DNA of 64,000 nucleotides, from contig DS999531.1 of assembly GCA_000158135.1 (NCBI GenBank), forward strand, positions 576,775 through 640,774, read 5' to 3'. The translations under genes and the position numbers were made by a program. Of this stretch, positions 38,255 to 48,134 are shown in pieces (the stretch's first letter is position 1; each line of letters starts with the position of its first letter). The notes under the pieces were generated by a model, which saw nothing but the letters and a program-made list of their open reading frames with translations, was not told where the DNA came from and ran no database searches. Source of the stretch: Rhodobacteraceae bacterium KLH11 (lineage in GTDB: Bacteria > Pseudomonadota > Alphaproteobacteria > Rhodobacterales > Rhodobacteraceae).

Positions 38255-39829
38255 TCAGGCCAGTTCGCCCGCCAGCGCCTTGTCGATCAGAGCAATGGTT
38301 TCCGGCACGCCATAAAGCGCAATGAACCCGCCGAACCGAGGCCCCTGCGAAGCCCCCAGCAGCACTTCATAAAGCGCCGTGAACCAGCCGCGCATCGGAT
38401 CAAACCGCTCGCGCCCAATGGAATAGACCACCGATTGCAAAGCCTCATCCTCAATCGGCCCGTCATAAGCTTGCAGAGCCGCTTTCAAAGCCTCCAACGC
38501 CTCACGTTCCTGATCGGTCGGTGCACGATGCTGGCGCGTCGGTTTGACGAAATCGTTGAAATACCGCACGGCAAAGCCCGCGGCCTGATCCAGATCGGGG
38601 TGGGTCTCGGCTGTGGCGTCCGGCGCATAGCGACGGATAAAGCCCCATAGCGCCTCTTTATCCTCGGCCCCCGAAACCGATGCGAGGTTCAGCAGCATCG
38701 CAAACGGAACCATCAGCGTGGATGCAGGGACATCTCCGCCATGAATATGCCAGACCGGATTGTTCAACTGCGCCTTCAGGTCCTGCCCCGGATAGGCCCG
38801 CAGCTGCTGATGATACTCATCATAGGCCTTCGGGATCACATCGAAATGCATCCGCTTCGCGGTCTTGGGCTTTTGATACATGAAGTACGCCAATGACTCG
38901 GTCGGCGCATAGGTCAGCCATTCGTCAATCGAGACACCATTGCCCGACGATTTGGAGATCTTCTGCCCGTTCTCATCCAGAAACAGCTCATAGCTGAAAT
39001 GCTCGGGCGCGCGGCCACCCAAGGCCCGGCAGATCGCGTCATAGATTTTCTCGTTGGTGGCGTGTTCCTTGCCATACATCTCGAAATCCACACCCAGCGC
39101 TGCCCAGCGTGCACCGAAATCCGGCTTCCACTGCAGCTTGACGTGACCCCCGGTGACGGGAACGGTCCATTCCTTGCCCGTCTCATCATCAAAGGTCACG
39201 GTATAGGTCTCGGCGCAGACCTTTTTCATCGGCACATACATCACCCGCCCGCTTTCGGGGTGCAGCGGCAGGAAGATCGAATAGGTCTGCTGGCGTTCTT
39301 CGCGCAGGCTTTTGAGCATGATCGCCATGATCTCGTCATAGCGCTCGACCGCGCGCTTGAGCACCTCGTCAAACTGCCCGGATTCGTAGAATTCCTTGGC
39401 CGAATAGAACTCATACTCAAACCCAAAAGTATCGAGGAACCGCCGCAGCATCGCGTTGTTATACGCACCAAAGCTGTCATATTCCCCAAACGGATCCGGC
39501 ACCGAGGTCAGCGGGCGCTGCAGATGCTGCTCCAGAATTTCAGGGTTCGGCACATTGCTGGGCACCTTGCGCATCCCGTCCAGATCGTCCGAGAAACAGA
39601 TCAGCTTGGTGGGAATATCCGACAACGCCTCAAACGCGCGCTTAATCATCGTGGTCCGCGCCACCTCGCCAAAGGTGCCGATATGCGGCAGGCCCGAGGG
39701 GCCATAGCCCGTCTCGAACAGCACATATCCCTTCTCCGGAGCACCTTGTTTGTACCGTTTGAGCAACCGCCGCGCCTCTTCAAACGGCCACGCTTTGGAC
39801 GTCATCGCGGTTTCACGCAGGTCAGACAT
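38255..39829 (-). CDS. lysK: Lysine--tRNA ligase, class I
   Basis: 524 residues. The class I LysRS (archaeal type, also standard in alphaproteobacteria and spirochetes) charges tRNA-Lys. HIGH appears as PHIGTFGE (about 48-55), KMSKS as KISKSSG (about 290-296). The C-terminal alpha-helix cage domain ([24 protein letters not shown]) recognises the anticodon. The likely start is one of two Met codons; the second ([15 protein letters not shown]) is also possible. This class is a phylogenetic marker and is not homologous to class II LysS. Confidence 0.95.
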   Translation of the reverse strand: MSDLRETAMTSKAWPFEEARRLLKRYKQGAPEKGYVLFETGYGPSGLPHIGTFGEVARTTMIKRAFEALSDIPTKLICFSDDLDGMRKVPSNVPNPEILEQHLQRPLTSVPDPFGEYDSFGAYNNAMLRRFLDTFGFEYEFYSAKEFYESGQFDEVLKRAVERYDEIMAIMLKSLREERQQTYSIFLPLHPESGRVMYVPMKKVCAETYTVTFDDETGKEWTVPVTGGHVKLQWKPDFGARWAALGVDFEMYGKEHATNEKIYDAICRALGGRAPEHFSYELFLDENGQKISKSSGNGVSIDEWLTYAPTESLAYFMYQKPKTAKRMHFDVIPKAYDEYHQQLRAYPGQDLKAQLNNPVWHIHGGDVPASTLMVPFAMLLNLASVSGAEDKEALWGFIRRYAPDATAETHPDLDQAAGFAVRYFNDFVKPTRQHRAPTDQEREALEALKAALQAYDGPIEDEALQSVVYSIGRERFDPMRGWFTALYEVLLGASQGPRFGGFIALYGVPETIALIDKALAGELA

Positions 39830-40050
39830 TTGGATACTCCATCGGGAAACATGCCAGACACCCCATGCGCCCGGACCGGCCCCTGTTATTGTGCAGGTGC
39901 AGTATAAGTCAATAAAGGGCGGTTATTTTCATCTCTCCGCATCTGAAACACAACCAGTAAATCCATCGCTCCTGTCTGCTATGCGGGACTTTGCTGACAT
40001 CGGGCGAACGTCTGCTAGTGTGTCGGTAATAACACCTAGGAGGCAGAGCC

Positions 40051-40455
40051 GTGGTTCAAGGATTAAGTCACATGACGTTTATCGTGAGCGATCTCGACAA
40101 AATGGAAGAGATGCTGACGAAAGTTCTGGACGCCACAAAAATTTACGACAGTGGCGATAAGACCTTCTCGCTCTCCAAAGAGCGGTTTTTCGATATTGGC
40201 GGCATCTGGGTGGCGACAATGGAAGGCGAACCCATTCCCGAGAAGACCTACAACCACGTGGCCTTCAAAATGGCACCAGACGACTACGACGACAGGCTTC
40301 AGCGGATAAAAGCGCTCGGTCTGGAAATACGCGAGGGTCGCTCACGCGTAGAAGGCGAAGGTCATTCGATATACTTCTATGACTGCGATAACCACATGTT
40401 TGAACTACACAGCGGCACTCTGGAAGAGCGGTTAAAGCGCTACGCTGGCGCTTGA
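40051..40455 (+). CDS. FosX-like fosfomycin hydrolase
   Basis: 134 residues from GTG 40051 (CTAGGAGG upstream). Vicinal oxygen chelate fold; resembles FosX (Mn-dependent epoxide hydrolase of fosfomycin) rather than FosA/FosB. Metal ligands: His7 in GLSHMTFI, His70 in YNHVAFK, Glu near 118 in HMFELHSG; the pocket YFYDCDNHMFELH is strongly conserved. Similar chromosomal genes occur in rhizobia and roseobacters; native substrate may be another epoxide. Stands alone between two ordinary genes. Confidence 0.85.
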   Translation: MVQGLSHMTFIVSDLDKMEEMLTKVLDATKIYDSGDKTFSLSKERFFDIGGIWVATMEGEPIPEKTYNHVAFKMAPDDYDDRLQRIKALGLEIREGRSRVEGEGHSIYFYDCDNHMFELHSGTLEERLKRYAGA

Positions 40456-40619
40456 TCGGACATTCTCTGCACTCTGACGAATAAGCACATTGGACTCACA
40501 CCACACCTTCACGTCTCGCACATCCACCTCTCTTGTGCTCAACCCGGCAACAATCGGTTGAACCTCCTCGCGCGCCCTCCTATCGTGCGGGCAACAAACA
40601 TACCATTCAGGACGATCCC

Positions 40620-41042
40620 ATGCCCGAGCAAGCTCCACACCCGATGTCTCCGCAGGATTGCCTTGTGGCGATCATGGTGGCGGTTTCCGCCTCGGACGAG
40701 ACCATCCGAACCGCCGAGCTGGTCAAAATCGAAACCGCGGTCAACATGCTGCCGGTCTTTGCCGGTTACGACATCGACCGCACCCACCGCGTTTCGCAGA
40801 TCGTGTTTGATCTGTTCGAACAGGAGGACGGGCTGGATGCCCTCTTTGGTTTGATCCGTGAAAACCTTCCTGAAAGGCTCAATGAAACCGCTTATGCGCT
40901 GGCCTGCGATGTTGCGGCGGCTGATGGCGCACTGGCCGAAAGCGAGCTACGCCTGCTGGAAGAAATCCGGTACGAGCTGAATGTCGACCGCCTGCACGCG
41001 GCCGCTATTGAACGCGGGGCGCGGGCACGGCACACGACCTAG
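40620..41042 (+). CDS. TerB-family tellurite resistance-type protein
   Basis: 140 residues from ATG 40620. Helical TerB domain: QDCLVAIMVAVSASDETIRTAELVKIETAVNMLP followed by LACDVAAADGALAESELRLLEEIRYELNVDRL, with the paired DG/E segments that bind metal in TerB. Roles in stress or DnaJ-type systems are known; here there are no ter neighbours, so it is an orphan. The stop overlaps that of dacB on the opposite strand. Confidence 0.85.
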   Translation: MPEQAPHPMSPQDCLVAIMVAVSASDETIRTAELVKIETAVNMLPVFAGYDIDRTHRVSQIVFDLFEQEDGLDALFGLIRENLPERLNETAYALACDVAAADGALAESELRLLEEIRYELNVDRLHAAAIERGARARHTT

Positions 41043-42517
41043 CTGCCGTAAAGCGCGCCCCAGCGCTCGATCAGATTGCGTTGCAACTTGCGTGACCGCC
41101 GGTTCCAGGCGCGCGCACCGTCTGGGCGCTCGCGGAATTCGCGCGGGATCGTGGCGCGGTGTTCGATGTCGGCAGTAAAGATCGCAAAGGCCAGTTCCAC
41201 CCCATCCGCCGTTGTCAGATAGCCACCCAGGCCTGAAACAAAGTTCAATGTCCCCGTTTTTGCATCCACCTTGATGGGATGATCCCTGACCGGCCGCCCG
41301 TTTTTGTCGGCCAGTGTAAACGACCGAAGCAGTGGCCGCAGCGTTTTCGATTGCCTCGCCGCCGCCAGCACTTTGACAAAATCCGCGGGCGCAATGCGCG
41401 AGGCACCGCTCAACCCGGAGTGATCGAGCATCCCGACCCCGTTCGCACCGAAACCTTCTGCGGCCCAACGGTTCATCTCGGCGGCGGACTCTTCAAGGTT
41501 CTGCGCTTTGACGCCGCGTGCCTTGGTTGCCGCCAGACCAACCATTTCAGCAGTCAGATTGGTCGAGTATCTCAGCATACCCTTCAGGATACTGTCCAAA
41601 GGGTCGCTCTGATGAACCACCAAAGCCGCACCTTCCGGTTTCTGTCGGGTCACCTGCACCGGGCCAAGCACAACCCCGTTCACGCGCGCCAGCGTGCGAA
41701 ATACATCGCCGGCATAAAGCGCAGGCTTGCGCACCGGCAGCCAACGGGCACCCCCATTGCCCAGCGCGCCCTTGGCCACGGTCCAGCGATCCTGCCGCGC
41801 GCTGGGTTGATAGGTATAGATCGGCAGGCTGCGGTTCTCGACGCGCATCGAGGCCATATCCACCGACGGCTTATAGTGCGCGCTGCGCGCATCCATGGTT
41901 ACGCCATACCCGTTGCCTTCCCGTTTCCACTCGAAATGCACGCGGTTGAAGTTCAGAGAAATTCCGCTGATCGACGGGCTATAGCCCAGATGATCCGGCT
42001 GCCCGGGGTCGATACTGAACACATAAGGCAACGCCCCGTCATAGACCTTGAAGGCACCCCGCACCTCGATAATCCCGGCCTCACGCAGCTTGCTTGCCAT
42101 CGCGGCCAGCGCGTCGGTGTCCAGCAACGGGTCACCACCACCCGCAAGGATCAGATCACCTTTCAGAATGCCATTCTCAATCGGGCCATCCGCGATCAGA
42201 GTTGTCTCAAACCGATGATCCGCCCCCAGAACGTCCAACGCATAAAGCGCGGTCAGCGCCTTCGCGACACTTGCGGGTGGCAGGCTCCGACCTTCACCAA
42301 ACACCTCCAGCGGTGTCCCGGTCTCTGCGTCAGCAACGGCAAAGACAACCTCACCTTTCAGCCCCGCTGCCCGAACCAGCCGCTCGGCCTCGCTGGGTTG
42401 CGCCCCCCGCAGGACAGGACGCAGAGATACCAAAGGCGCCTCGGCCAGACCGGTGCCCGGCACCAAAGACGCCCCTAATCCGCCCAGAAATAAACGACGC
42501 GAAATACGATCAACCAT
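41039..42517 (-). CDS. dacB: D-alanyl-D-alanine carboxypeptidase/endopeptidase PBP4
   Basis: 492 residues from ATG 42517. Signal of Tat type (SRRLFLGGLGASLVP). S13 peptidase: SVAK (S83-K86), SxN as STN in RYSTNLTAEMVG, KTG as KTGTLNFVSGLGGYL. It trims or cuts DD-crosslinks during peptidoglycan remodelling in the periplasm. The insert domain between SVAK and STN (about 110-280) is typical for this class. It follows nadD and MOSC on the same strand with small gaps. Confidence 0.93.
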   Translation of the reverse strand: MVDRISRRLFLGGLGASLVPGTGLAEAPLVSLRPVLRGAQPSEAERLVRAAGLKGEVVFAVADAETGTPLEVFGEGRSLPPASVAKALTALYALDVLGADHRFETTLIADGPIENGILKGDLILAGGGDPLLDTDALAAMASKLREAGIIEVRGAFKVYDGALPYVFSIDPGQPDHLGYSPSISGISLNFNRVHFEWKREGNGYGVTMDARSAHYKPSVDMASMRVENRSLPIYTYQPSARQDRWTVAKGALGNGGARWLPVRKPALYAGDVFRTLARVNGVVLGPVQVTRQKPEGAALVVHQSDPLDSILKGMLRYSTNLTAEMVGLAATKARGVKAQNLEESAAEMNRWAAEGFGANGVGMLDHSGLSGASRIAPADFVKVLAAARQSKTLRPLLRSFTLADKNGRPVRDHPIKVDAKTGTLNFVSGLGGYLTTADGVELAFAIFTADIEHRATIPREFRERPDGARAWNRRSRKLQRNLIERWGALYGS

Positions 42518-42584
42518 GGATCTATTAGAATCCCAGAGCTTAAATGCAGACAATCACCAGATTAAGATTATGCGCCGAGAGGAG

Positions 42585-43205
42585 TCATTCGGGCAACACC
42601 CCATCGCCCCAGATGCCACGATTGCGAAGATCAGTTGAACTGACGTCAACCATCGGCACATTCACAAAACACCAGGCCGGAGCTTCTGCCCGCCCCAGCA
42701 AATGCCGCGCCTGCCCGTCAATCCGGTACTTGGCATAAAGCCGCGCTGCGGGTGACATCCGGGCCGAAATCCGATCCCCGGGCCGGGCAACAACGCCGAC
42801 GGGGATAGTATCCATAATCAGCCGCCAGTCTTTCCAGCGATGAAACTGCGCCAGATTATCGGCCCCCATGAGCCACACAAACTGGACCTGCGGGTAAAGC
42901 CGCCTGAGCGCTGCCAGAGTATCCGCCGTCGCCCGCGTCCCCGTCAGCGCCTCGATATCCGTCATCTCGACCCGAGGATGCCGCATCACCGCCTTGGCCA
43001 CCTGCATCCGCCGCGCCAAAGGCGCAGGCCCGCGCTCTTTCAGAGGGTTCCCCGGAGACACCAGCCACCACACCCGATCCAGCCCAAAGGCCTTCATCGC
43101 CTCGCGCGTCACATGCACATGGCCTTGATGCGGAGGGTCAAACGACCCACCGAACAACCCCACGACCTGCCCGGGCCGCGCATATGGAATGGCACTGCGC
43201 AACAT
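42585..43205 (-). CDS. nadD: Nicotinate-nucleotide adenylyltransferase
   Basis: 206 residues from ATG 43205; a TTG at 43241 would overlap the MOSC stop by four bases and is an alternative. Adenylyl transfer from ATP to NaMN gives deamido-NAD. Signature [17 protein letters not shown] (nucleotide-binding HxGH loop) and the ribose/phosphate motif [24 protein letters not shown] binds the pyridine. Together with nadE (58.1-59.8 kb) it covers two late steps of NAD synthesis. Confidence 0.95.
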   Translation of the reverse strand: MLRSAIPYARPGQVVGLFGGSFDPPHQGHVHVTREAMKAFGLDRVWWLVSPGNPLKERGPAPLARRMQVAKAVMRHPRVEMTDIEALTGTRATADTLAALRRLYPQVQFVWLMGADNLAQFHRWKDWRLIMDTIPVGVVARPGDRISARMSPAARLYAKYRIDGQARHLLGRAEAPAWCFVNVPMVDVSSTDLRNRGIWGDGVLPE

Positions 43206-43237
43206 CCCTTGCTGATGTTCAGAACTGGGGCGGCTTG

Positions 43238-43705
43238 TCAATCAATCGGCTGCACAGTGTCGCCCAGCGCGATCCGTCCGGGCCGCACCACCTCGGCACA
43301 CCACCCGCCATGCCCACGCACGGCGGAATAGCCACCTTTGCCAAACGCCTCTTCCATCCGGCTGCACGGCGCACAGATCACGGTAAAGCGCAAAATGGCC
43401 CCACCCACCTGCACCTCACGGCCCTTGAGGGCGGCCAGATTGATCCCCGAAACCACCAGATTGCGCCGGAGTATGTCGGGAGCCACAGGCCCTTGCCCAA
43501 GGTATGATCCAATCACCGCCAGATGCTCCTGCTGGATCAAAGTCACCGCCCGCTTGCCCGCCCGACCGCGATCGCCGTCGAGACCGTCCGTGGCGATCAT
43601 TGCAGTCTCGACGGCCTGCATGTCTGCCCGCCGCTCTGGTCGCAGACCGATCCATTCGACACGTCCCGACTGCGCCCAACCAGCTATCAGAGCTTTCAAC
43701 GACAT
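43238..43705 (-). CDS. MOSC-domain protein
   Basis: 155 residues from ATG 43705. MOSC domains bind molybdenum cofactor or transfer sulfur. Signs: [25 protein letters not shown], then the cysteine [31 protein letters not shown]. It is a short, stand-alone member (YiiM-like group). Just upstream of nadD; coupling is likely. Possible link to molybdate import by modABC is only by function class. Confidence 0.88.
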   Translation of the reverse strand: MSLKALIAGWAQSGRVEWIGLRPERRADMQAVETAMIATDGLDGDRGRAGKRAVTLIQQEHLAVIGSYLGQGPVAPDILRRNLVVSGINLAALKGREVQVGGAILRFTVICAPCSRMEEAFGKGGYSAVRGHGGWCAEVVRPGRIALGDTVQPID

Positions 43706-43777
43706 TTTCCGCGTTCCCTTTGCTTCATCTGCGCAATTGCTCACTCGGCCAGCGCGAGGCATCTTTTGTCGGACGGG

Positions 43778-44488
43778 TCAAGCTTCAATCAGCTTGTAGT
43801 GTTTAGGTATGCGAAGACCTGCCCTATCAATTTCGGACTTAAACTCGTCTGAAATGAAGATACGGGGCATGTCCAGTTTTTCGTCCCGCCACAGGTGCGC
43901 GCCCACAATCACTTTTTCGCTAACAGCCAAGCCGTTGCAGTGTTTTTTGCCACTACGTGCGGCGCTAAAGTAGGCCCCGGCCCGAATCCATGCACCTTCG
44001 ACACTTTTCTCAGGCAGAAAAGCGTCGAAATGCTGGCCAATGACCATAAAGAAATAGTCCTTCACAGGCTTCTTGCTGCGAGGCAGTTGTACATCCACTG
44101 ACCAGAATTGGTGCGTCGAAGGCTCCAGCCTTTCGATGATTTCTTTGAGCGGTACATCAACAACAGTAAAACCATGCACTACAAAAAAGAGTGACGCCAA
44201 ATTCTTAGGCGTTCTTGGAAGCACTAATTGCGTCGGTTTCTCAAAGTCTTCAAAAACTGCGTCTTTGGAGAAATATTTTTCGCCGGTTCTGGACTGAAAC
44301 TTGACCACCCAATTGTCATACTTTGAGCGTTCTTCATCCGTCAGAACCTCGTTGAAATGATGCTCAAGTTTCTCTTCATAGTCCACAAATTGCGCCGCTT
44401 CCGGTGAGTAGTCACCGCTTCCATAGGGAAACAAAACACCCCAAGTCATGAAATCTCTCAAAATCTTGCCTGCTTCAATGGGCACCAT
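43778..44488 (-). CDS. Imm11-like (DUF1629) immunity protein
   Basis: 236 residues, AT-rich relative to its neighbours. The C-terminal half matches the Imm11 pattern by reading: DMPRIFISDEFKSEIDRAGLRIPKHYKLIEA, preceded by DYFFMVIGQHFDAFL and KVIVGAHLWRDEKLDMP. Such proteins neutralise polymorphic toxins that are delivered by contact systems. No cognate toxin is nearby, so it is an orphan that may protect against neighbours. It has no visible ribosome site of strength. Confidence 0.65.
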   Translation of the reverse strand: MVPIEAGKILRDFMTWGVLFPYGSGDYSPEAAQFVDYEEKLEHHFNEVLTDEERSKYDNWVVKFQSRTGEKYFSKDAVFEDFEKPTQLVLPRTPKNLASLFFVVHGFTVVDVPLKEIIERLEPSTHQFWSVDVQLPRSKKPVKDYFFMVIGQHFDAFLPEKSVEGAWIRAGAYFSAARSGKKHCNGLAVSEKVIVGAHLWRDEKLDMPRIFISDEFKSEIDRAGLRIPKHYKLIEA

Positions 44489-44613
44489 GCCAACGGCCAG
44501 TCATACGCGCAATCATGATCGCAATATTTCACCTTACGACAACACATTGCCCCCATCCAACGCATCCGCTATCACACCGCCCAACTCAATTTCCCCGACC
44601 CAGAGGACGCGAC

Positions 44614-46269
44614 ATGGCCGCCTATCAATATGTCTACCACATGCAGGGTGTCTCAAAGACCTATCCCGGTGGCAAAAAGTGCTTTGAAAACATCCACCTG
44701 AGCTTTCTGCCCGGCGTGAAAATCGGTGTTGTCGGCGTCAACGGCGCGGGTAAGTCGACCCTGATGAAGATCATGGCGGGGCTCGACAAGGATTACACCG
44801 GCGAGGCCTGGGCCGCCGAGGGCGCAAAAGTTGGCTATCTGCCGCAGGAGCCGAAGCTGGACGAAACCCTGACGGTCCGCGAAAACGTCATGCTGGGCGT
44901 GGCGGAAAAGAAGGCGATCCTCGACCGTTATAACGAGCTGGCGATGAACTATTCGGACGAAACCGCCGATGAGATGGCCAGGCTGCAGGACGAGATCGAC
45001 AGCCAGAACCTCTGGGACCTCGACAGCCAGATCGACGTCAGCATGGAGGCGCTGCGCTGCCCGCCGGATGATGCCAATATCGCCAACCTCTCGGGCGGTG
45101 AAAAACGCCGCGTGGCGCTGTGCAAGCTTTTGCTGGAAGCGCCCGACATGCTGCTGCTTGATGAGCCGACCAACCACCTGGACGCCGAGACCATCGCCTG
45201 GCTGCAACAGCACCTGATCGACTACAAGGGCACCATCCTGATCGTCACCCACGACCGTTACTTCCTGGACGACATCACCGGCTGGATCCTCGAACTCGAC
45301 CGCGGCCGCGGCATCCCCTACGAAGGCAACTACTCCGCATGGCTGGAACAAAAGGCCAAGCGACTGGAGCAGGAAGCCCGCGAGGACAAGTCCAAGCAGA
45401 AGACCCTGCAACGCGAACTGGAATGGATGCGTCAGGGTCAAAAGGCCCGTCAGGCCAAATCCAAGGCCCGGATCAACGCCTATAACGAGCTGGCCGAGCA
45501 GTCCGAACGCGAAAAACTGACCCGCGCCCAGATCGTCATCCCCAACGGCCAGCGCCTTGGCGGCAAGGTGATCGAGGTCGAGGGCCTGTCCAAACACATG
45601 GGCGACAAGCAGCTGATCGAAGGGCTGGACTTTGCCCTGCCCCCCGGCGGCATCGTCGGCGTCATCGGCCCCAACGGCGCCGGTAAATCGACGCTGTTCA
45701 AGATGCTCACCGGTCAGGAACAGCCCGACAGCGGCACCATCACGCTGGGCGACACGGTCGAGCTGTCTTATGTTGACCAGTCCCGCGACGACCTTGCCGA
45801 CAACGACACCGTGTGGGAGGCGATCACCGGCGGGGCCGAGATCATCCAGCTAGGTGACGCACAGGTCAATTCCCGCGCCTATTGCTCATCGTTCAACTTC
45901 AAGGGTGGCGACCAGCAGAAGAAGGTCTCGCTGCTGTCAGGGGGTGAGCGCAACCGCGTCCACATGGCCCGCCTGCTCAAAGAGGGCGGCAACGTGCTGC
46001 TGCTGGATGAGCCGACCAACGACCTCGACGTCGAAACCCTGCGCGCGCTGGAAGACGCGCTGGTCGATTTCGCTGGCTGCGCCGTGGTCATCTCGCACGA
46101 CCGCTTCTTCCTCGACCGGATTTGCACGCACATTCTGGCGTTTGAAGGGAATGCCCATGTGGAGTGGTTCGAGGGCAACTTCGAGGACTACGAAGAGGAC
46201 AAAAAGCGCCGCCTGGGACCGGATGCGCTGGAGCCTAAGCGGTTGAAGCATAAGAAGTTTGCGAGGTAA
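44614..46269 (+). CDS. ettA: Energy-dependent translational throttle EttA (ABC-F)
   Basis: 551 residues from ATG 44614 (AGAGGA upstream). Two ABC domains: Walker A GVNGAGKST and GPNGAGKST, signatures LSGGEKRR and LSGGERNR, Walker B LLLDEPTN twice, separated by the tRNA-interacting P-site arm-like helical linker (YNELAEQSEREK region). No transmembrane part. EttA binds the ribosomal E site and gates elongation by ATP/ADP ratio. Core gene; its flanking genes are AT-rich and appear inserted. Confidence 0.95.
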   Translation: MAAYQYVYHMQGVSKTYPGGKKCFENIHLSFLPGVKIGVVGVNGAGKSTLMKIMAGLDKDYTGEAWAAEGAKVGYLPQEPKLDETLTVRENVMLGVAEKKAILDRYNELAMNYSDETADEMARLQDEIDSQNLWDLDSQIDVSMEALRCPPDDANIANLSGGEKRRVALCKLLLEAPDMLLLDEPTNHLDAETIAWLQQHLIDYKGTILIVTHDRYFLDDITGWILELDRGRGIPYEGNYSAWLEQKAKRLEQEAREDKSKQKTLQRELEWMRQGQKARQAKSKARINAYNELAEQSEREKLTRAQIVIPNGQRLGGKVIEVEGLSKHMGDKQLIEGLDFALPPGGIVGVIGPNGAGKSTLFKMLTGQEQPDSGTITLGDTVELSYVDQSRDDLADNDTVWEAITGGAEIIQLGDAQVNSRAYCSSFNFKGGDQQKKVSLLSGGERNRVHMARLLKEGGNVLLLDEPTNDLDVETLRALEDALVDFAGCAVVISHDRFFLDRICTHILAFEGNAHVEWFEGNFEDYEEDKKRRLGPDALEPKRLKHKKFAR

Positions 46270-46326
46270 GAAACCAAACAATCGCGCCACAACCAAAACG
46301 AGAAATCCACTTTACACTGGCGCCAT

Positions 46327-46965
46327 ATGGCGTCAGTGTCTGATTATTATCGAAAGGCTAATTGGATGCTCTCGTTTTCTCTCCCCACCTTTGTCAAACT
46401 TTGCCATCTCGATCCCCATCAACTGCTTAACGAAATTGATAAAAAGCTAAATAGCACCGGACCGGGACACTCATTTCATTGGTCGCTAAGAAAAGCGATT
46501 TATGCACATATCGACGGTGCTGCCGAGCAAGAAATCGACGGCATCCTTAATACTCCTACGAAAGACGCCGAGCGGAAGTACAACCGGGCAGCATACGAAA
46601 AGTTCAAGTCGCGTTTTGGAAACAACAGAAGCTTGGAAAAAATTGAAGATACAGAAAGCCATTTGGTCAGAGAGCACGGTATCGAAATTAGAGTCGAGCC
46701 TTGGTTCTCCACAATCGAAAAAGGCCAACTTCACTTGCATGTCGTTTGGGCCAATGCTTCACCCGACTTAATTCAAAGAAACGCCAATATCGGTTGTCTA
46801 GTTATTTCTGAAGCCTTCGCAACAACTAGGTTCGGGAACTCTCGATACTGCATCATGGACCTCACCAAACCAAAGAGATTCACGGATAAAACCGTTTCCT
46901 CACGTACTCAATTGGCATTGGAAAATACCTGCGCATCTATCGCTCGCTGTGCTCAGCAGGTGTAG
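46327..46965 (+). CDS. Hypothetical protein, AT-rich
   Basis: 212 residues, GC clearly below ettA and ldt next to it. No family recognised; the sequence looks soluble, mixed alpha/beta, with a repeated His pattern (GHSFHWSLRKAIYAHIDG; LHLHVVWAN). It follows ettA by 57 bases. Possibly an acquired defence- or restriction-related gene or an orphan; the evidence is only composition. Confidence 0.55.
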   Translation: MASVSDYYRKANWMLSFSLPTFVKLCHLDPHQLLNEIDKKLNSTGPGHSFHWSLRKAIYAHIDGAAEQEIDGILNTPTKDAERKYNRAAYEKFKSRFGNNRSLEKIEDTESHLVREHGIEIRVEPWFSTIEKGQLHLHVVWANASPDLIQRNANIGCLVISEAFATTRFGNSRYCIMDLTKPKRFTDKTVSSRTQLALENTCASIARCAQQV

Positions 46966-46999
46966 TTAGATCGAAGTCGGTAGTGTTTTCTTGAGCAAG

Positions 47000-47084
47000 C
47001 GTAGGATAGGTGCTGGCACCCATCACTCCTCAACTCTCCAAAGTCCAACGTCATAAATTGTTGGGTGAAATCACCCATCCTACG
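47000..47084. repeat. Intergenic palindromic repeat element (REP-like)
   Basis: CGTAGGATAGGTG at 47000-47012 is matched by the reverse complement of CACCCATCCTACG at 47072-47084 with one mismatch. Inside it are a short hairpin GGTGCTGGCACC and another GGGTGAAATCACCC near the right end. Such cruciform elements recur in Rhodobacteraceae intergenic DNA as I recall; only one copy is seen here. Confidence 0.6.
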
Positions 47085-47205
47085 ATTCTCCGAACGCCCC
47101 CTCTGTCACGCCGCCACCCCATTCTGGATCAACCCGACCCGTGTGGGTATGATGATGCGGTGATGAAAGCAGAATATAAAACAGCGCCTTAGCGGCAATA
47201 CCAGC

Positions 47206-47760
47206 CTAAACGACCGTCACCACTGTGCCGATTGGCACTCGGCTATAAAGGTCGATCACATGAGCGTTCAGCATCCGGATACATCCGTTTGAGGCTGCGT
47301 GCCCGATGGTTTGCGGCTGCGTGGTGCCGTGGATGCGGAAATAGGTGTCGACCCCGTTCTGGAACAGGTACAACGCGCGTGCGCCCAACGGGTTGTCACT
47401 GCCGCCGGGTTGCACATAGTCGTTGTCCTTAAAGCGGGCATAGGCCACCGGGTCACGCTCGATCATCTCATCGGTTGGCCGCCATGTGGGCCATTCCTTT
47501 TTGACATCGATGGTTGCGGTGCCCGTGAACTCCAAACCGGCTTTGCCAACACCGCAGCCATAGCGGATCGCTTTGCGGGGTTCGGTGACGTAGTAGAGGT
47601 AGAAAGAACGGGGCACGACCAGCAATTGCCCGGGCTGGAATTGCTTTTTGACCCGCACGAATTGCGGCGTCGGATCATACTCAACCGCTTTTTTGGCACT
47701 GGCGGTGCCCGGCAGCAGGCTGGCAGCAGTACCAGCCAGAAAGACGCGGCGTGTAAACAT
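47206..47760 (-). CDS. L,D-transpeptidase, YkuD domain
   Basis: 184 residues from ATG 47760 (the frame opens five codons earlier). Tat-type signal (TRRVFLAGTAASLLPG, cleavage near SASA). The catalytic signature is HGTTQPQTIGHAASNGCIRM (residues ~148-167) with catalytic Cys in SNGCIRM. It makes 3-3 crosslinks in peptidoglycan or attaches lipoprotein to peptidoglycan. ATG has GGACC upstream; otherwise alone. Confidence 0.93.
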   Translation of the reverse strand: MFTRRVFLAGTAASLLPGTASAKKAVEYDPTPQFVRVKKQFQPGQLLVVPRSFYLYYVTEPRKAIRYGCGVGKAGLEFTGTATIDVKKEWPTWRPTDEMIERDPVAYARFKDNDYVQPGGSDNPLGARALYLFQNGVDTYFRIHGTTQPQTIGHAASNGCIRMLNAHVIDLYSRVPIGTVVTVV

Positions 47761-47896
47761 GGTGAGGTCCCTCAAATGACCAAAGAAATCATAACGCTAG
47801 TTTCGAAATGATAGCCGATTTGGTCAATCACCGGAGAGGGATAATCCGATTGTGATGTATTCCCTATGCCACACACGTGATGTGAGCTTGGGAGGC

Positions 47897-47917
47897 GGGC
47901 GGAGAAAAACTCCGCCC
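47897..47917. terminator. Hairpin between cspA and ldt
   Basis: GGGCGGAG/CTCCGCCC, 8-bp stem with AAAAA loop (47897-47904 with 47910-47917), just beyond the cspA stop. It lacks a clear U-run on the minus side but a TTT follows on the plus side; probable terminator for cspA. Confidence 0.5.
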
Positions 47918-47927
47918 TTTGAACGGC

Positions 47928-48134
47928 TTAGGCCAGTTCGATATTGTCGGCGCTTTCGCGACCGTCACGACCAGCGCGCAGCTCATACGTGACTTTCTGG
48001 TTGTCGGCCAGACCTGTGAGGCCCGAACGCTCGACAGCCGAGATGTGTACGAACACGTCTTTGCCGCCCTCTTCCGGTGCGATAAAGCCGAAGCCTTTGG
48101 TGGTGTTGAACCATTTTACGGTGCCTGCTGGCAT
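47928..48134 (-). CDS. cspA: Cold-shock protein CspA family
   Basis: 68 residues, a single cold-shock domain with RNP1-like KGFGFI and RNP2-like VFVHISA motifs (both intact), which binds single-stranded RNA and DNA and melts structure. It has a long leader; about 300 bases upstream is gene-free. RBS GGAGA upstream of ATG. As is common for csp genes it is alone. Confidence 0.95.
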   Translation of the reverse strand: MPAGTVKWFNTTKGFGFIAPEEGGKDVFVHISAVERSGLTGLADNQKVTYELRAGRDGRESADNIELA

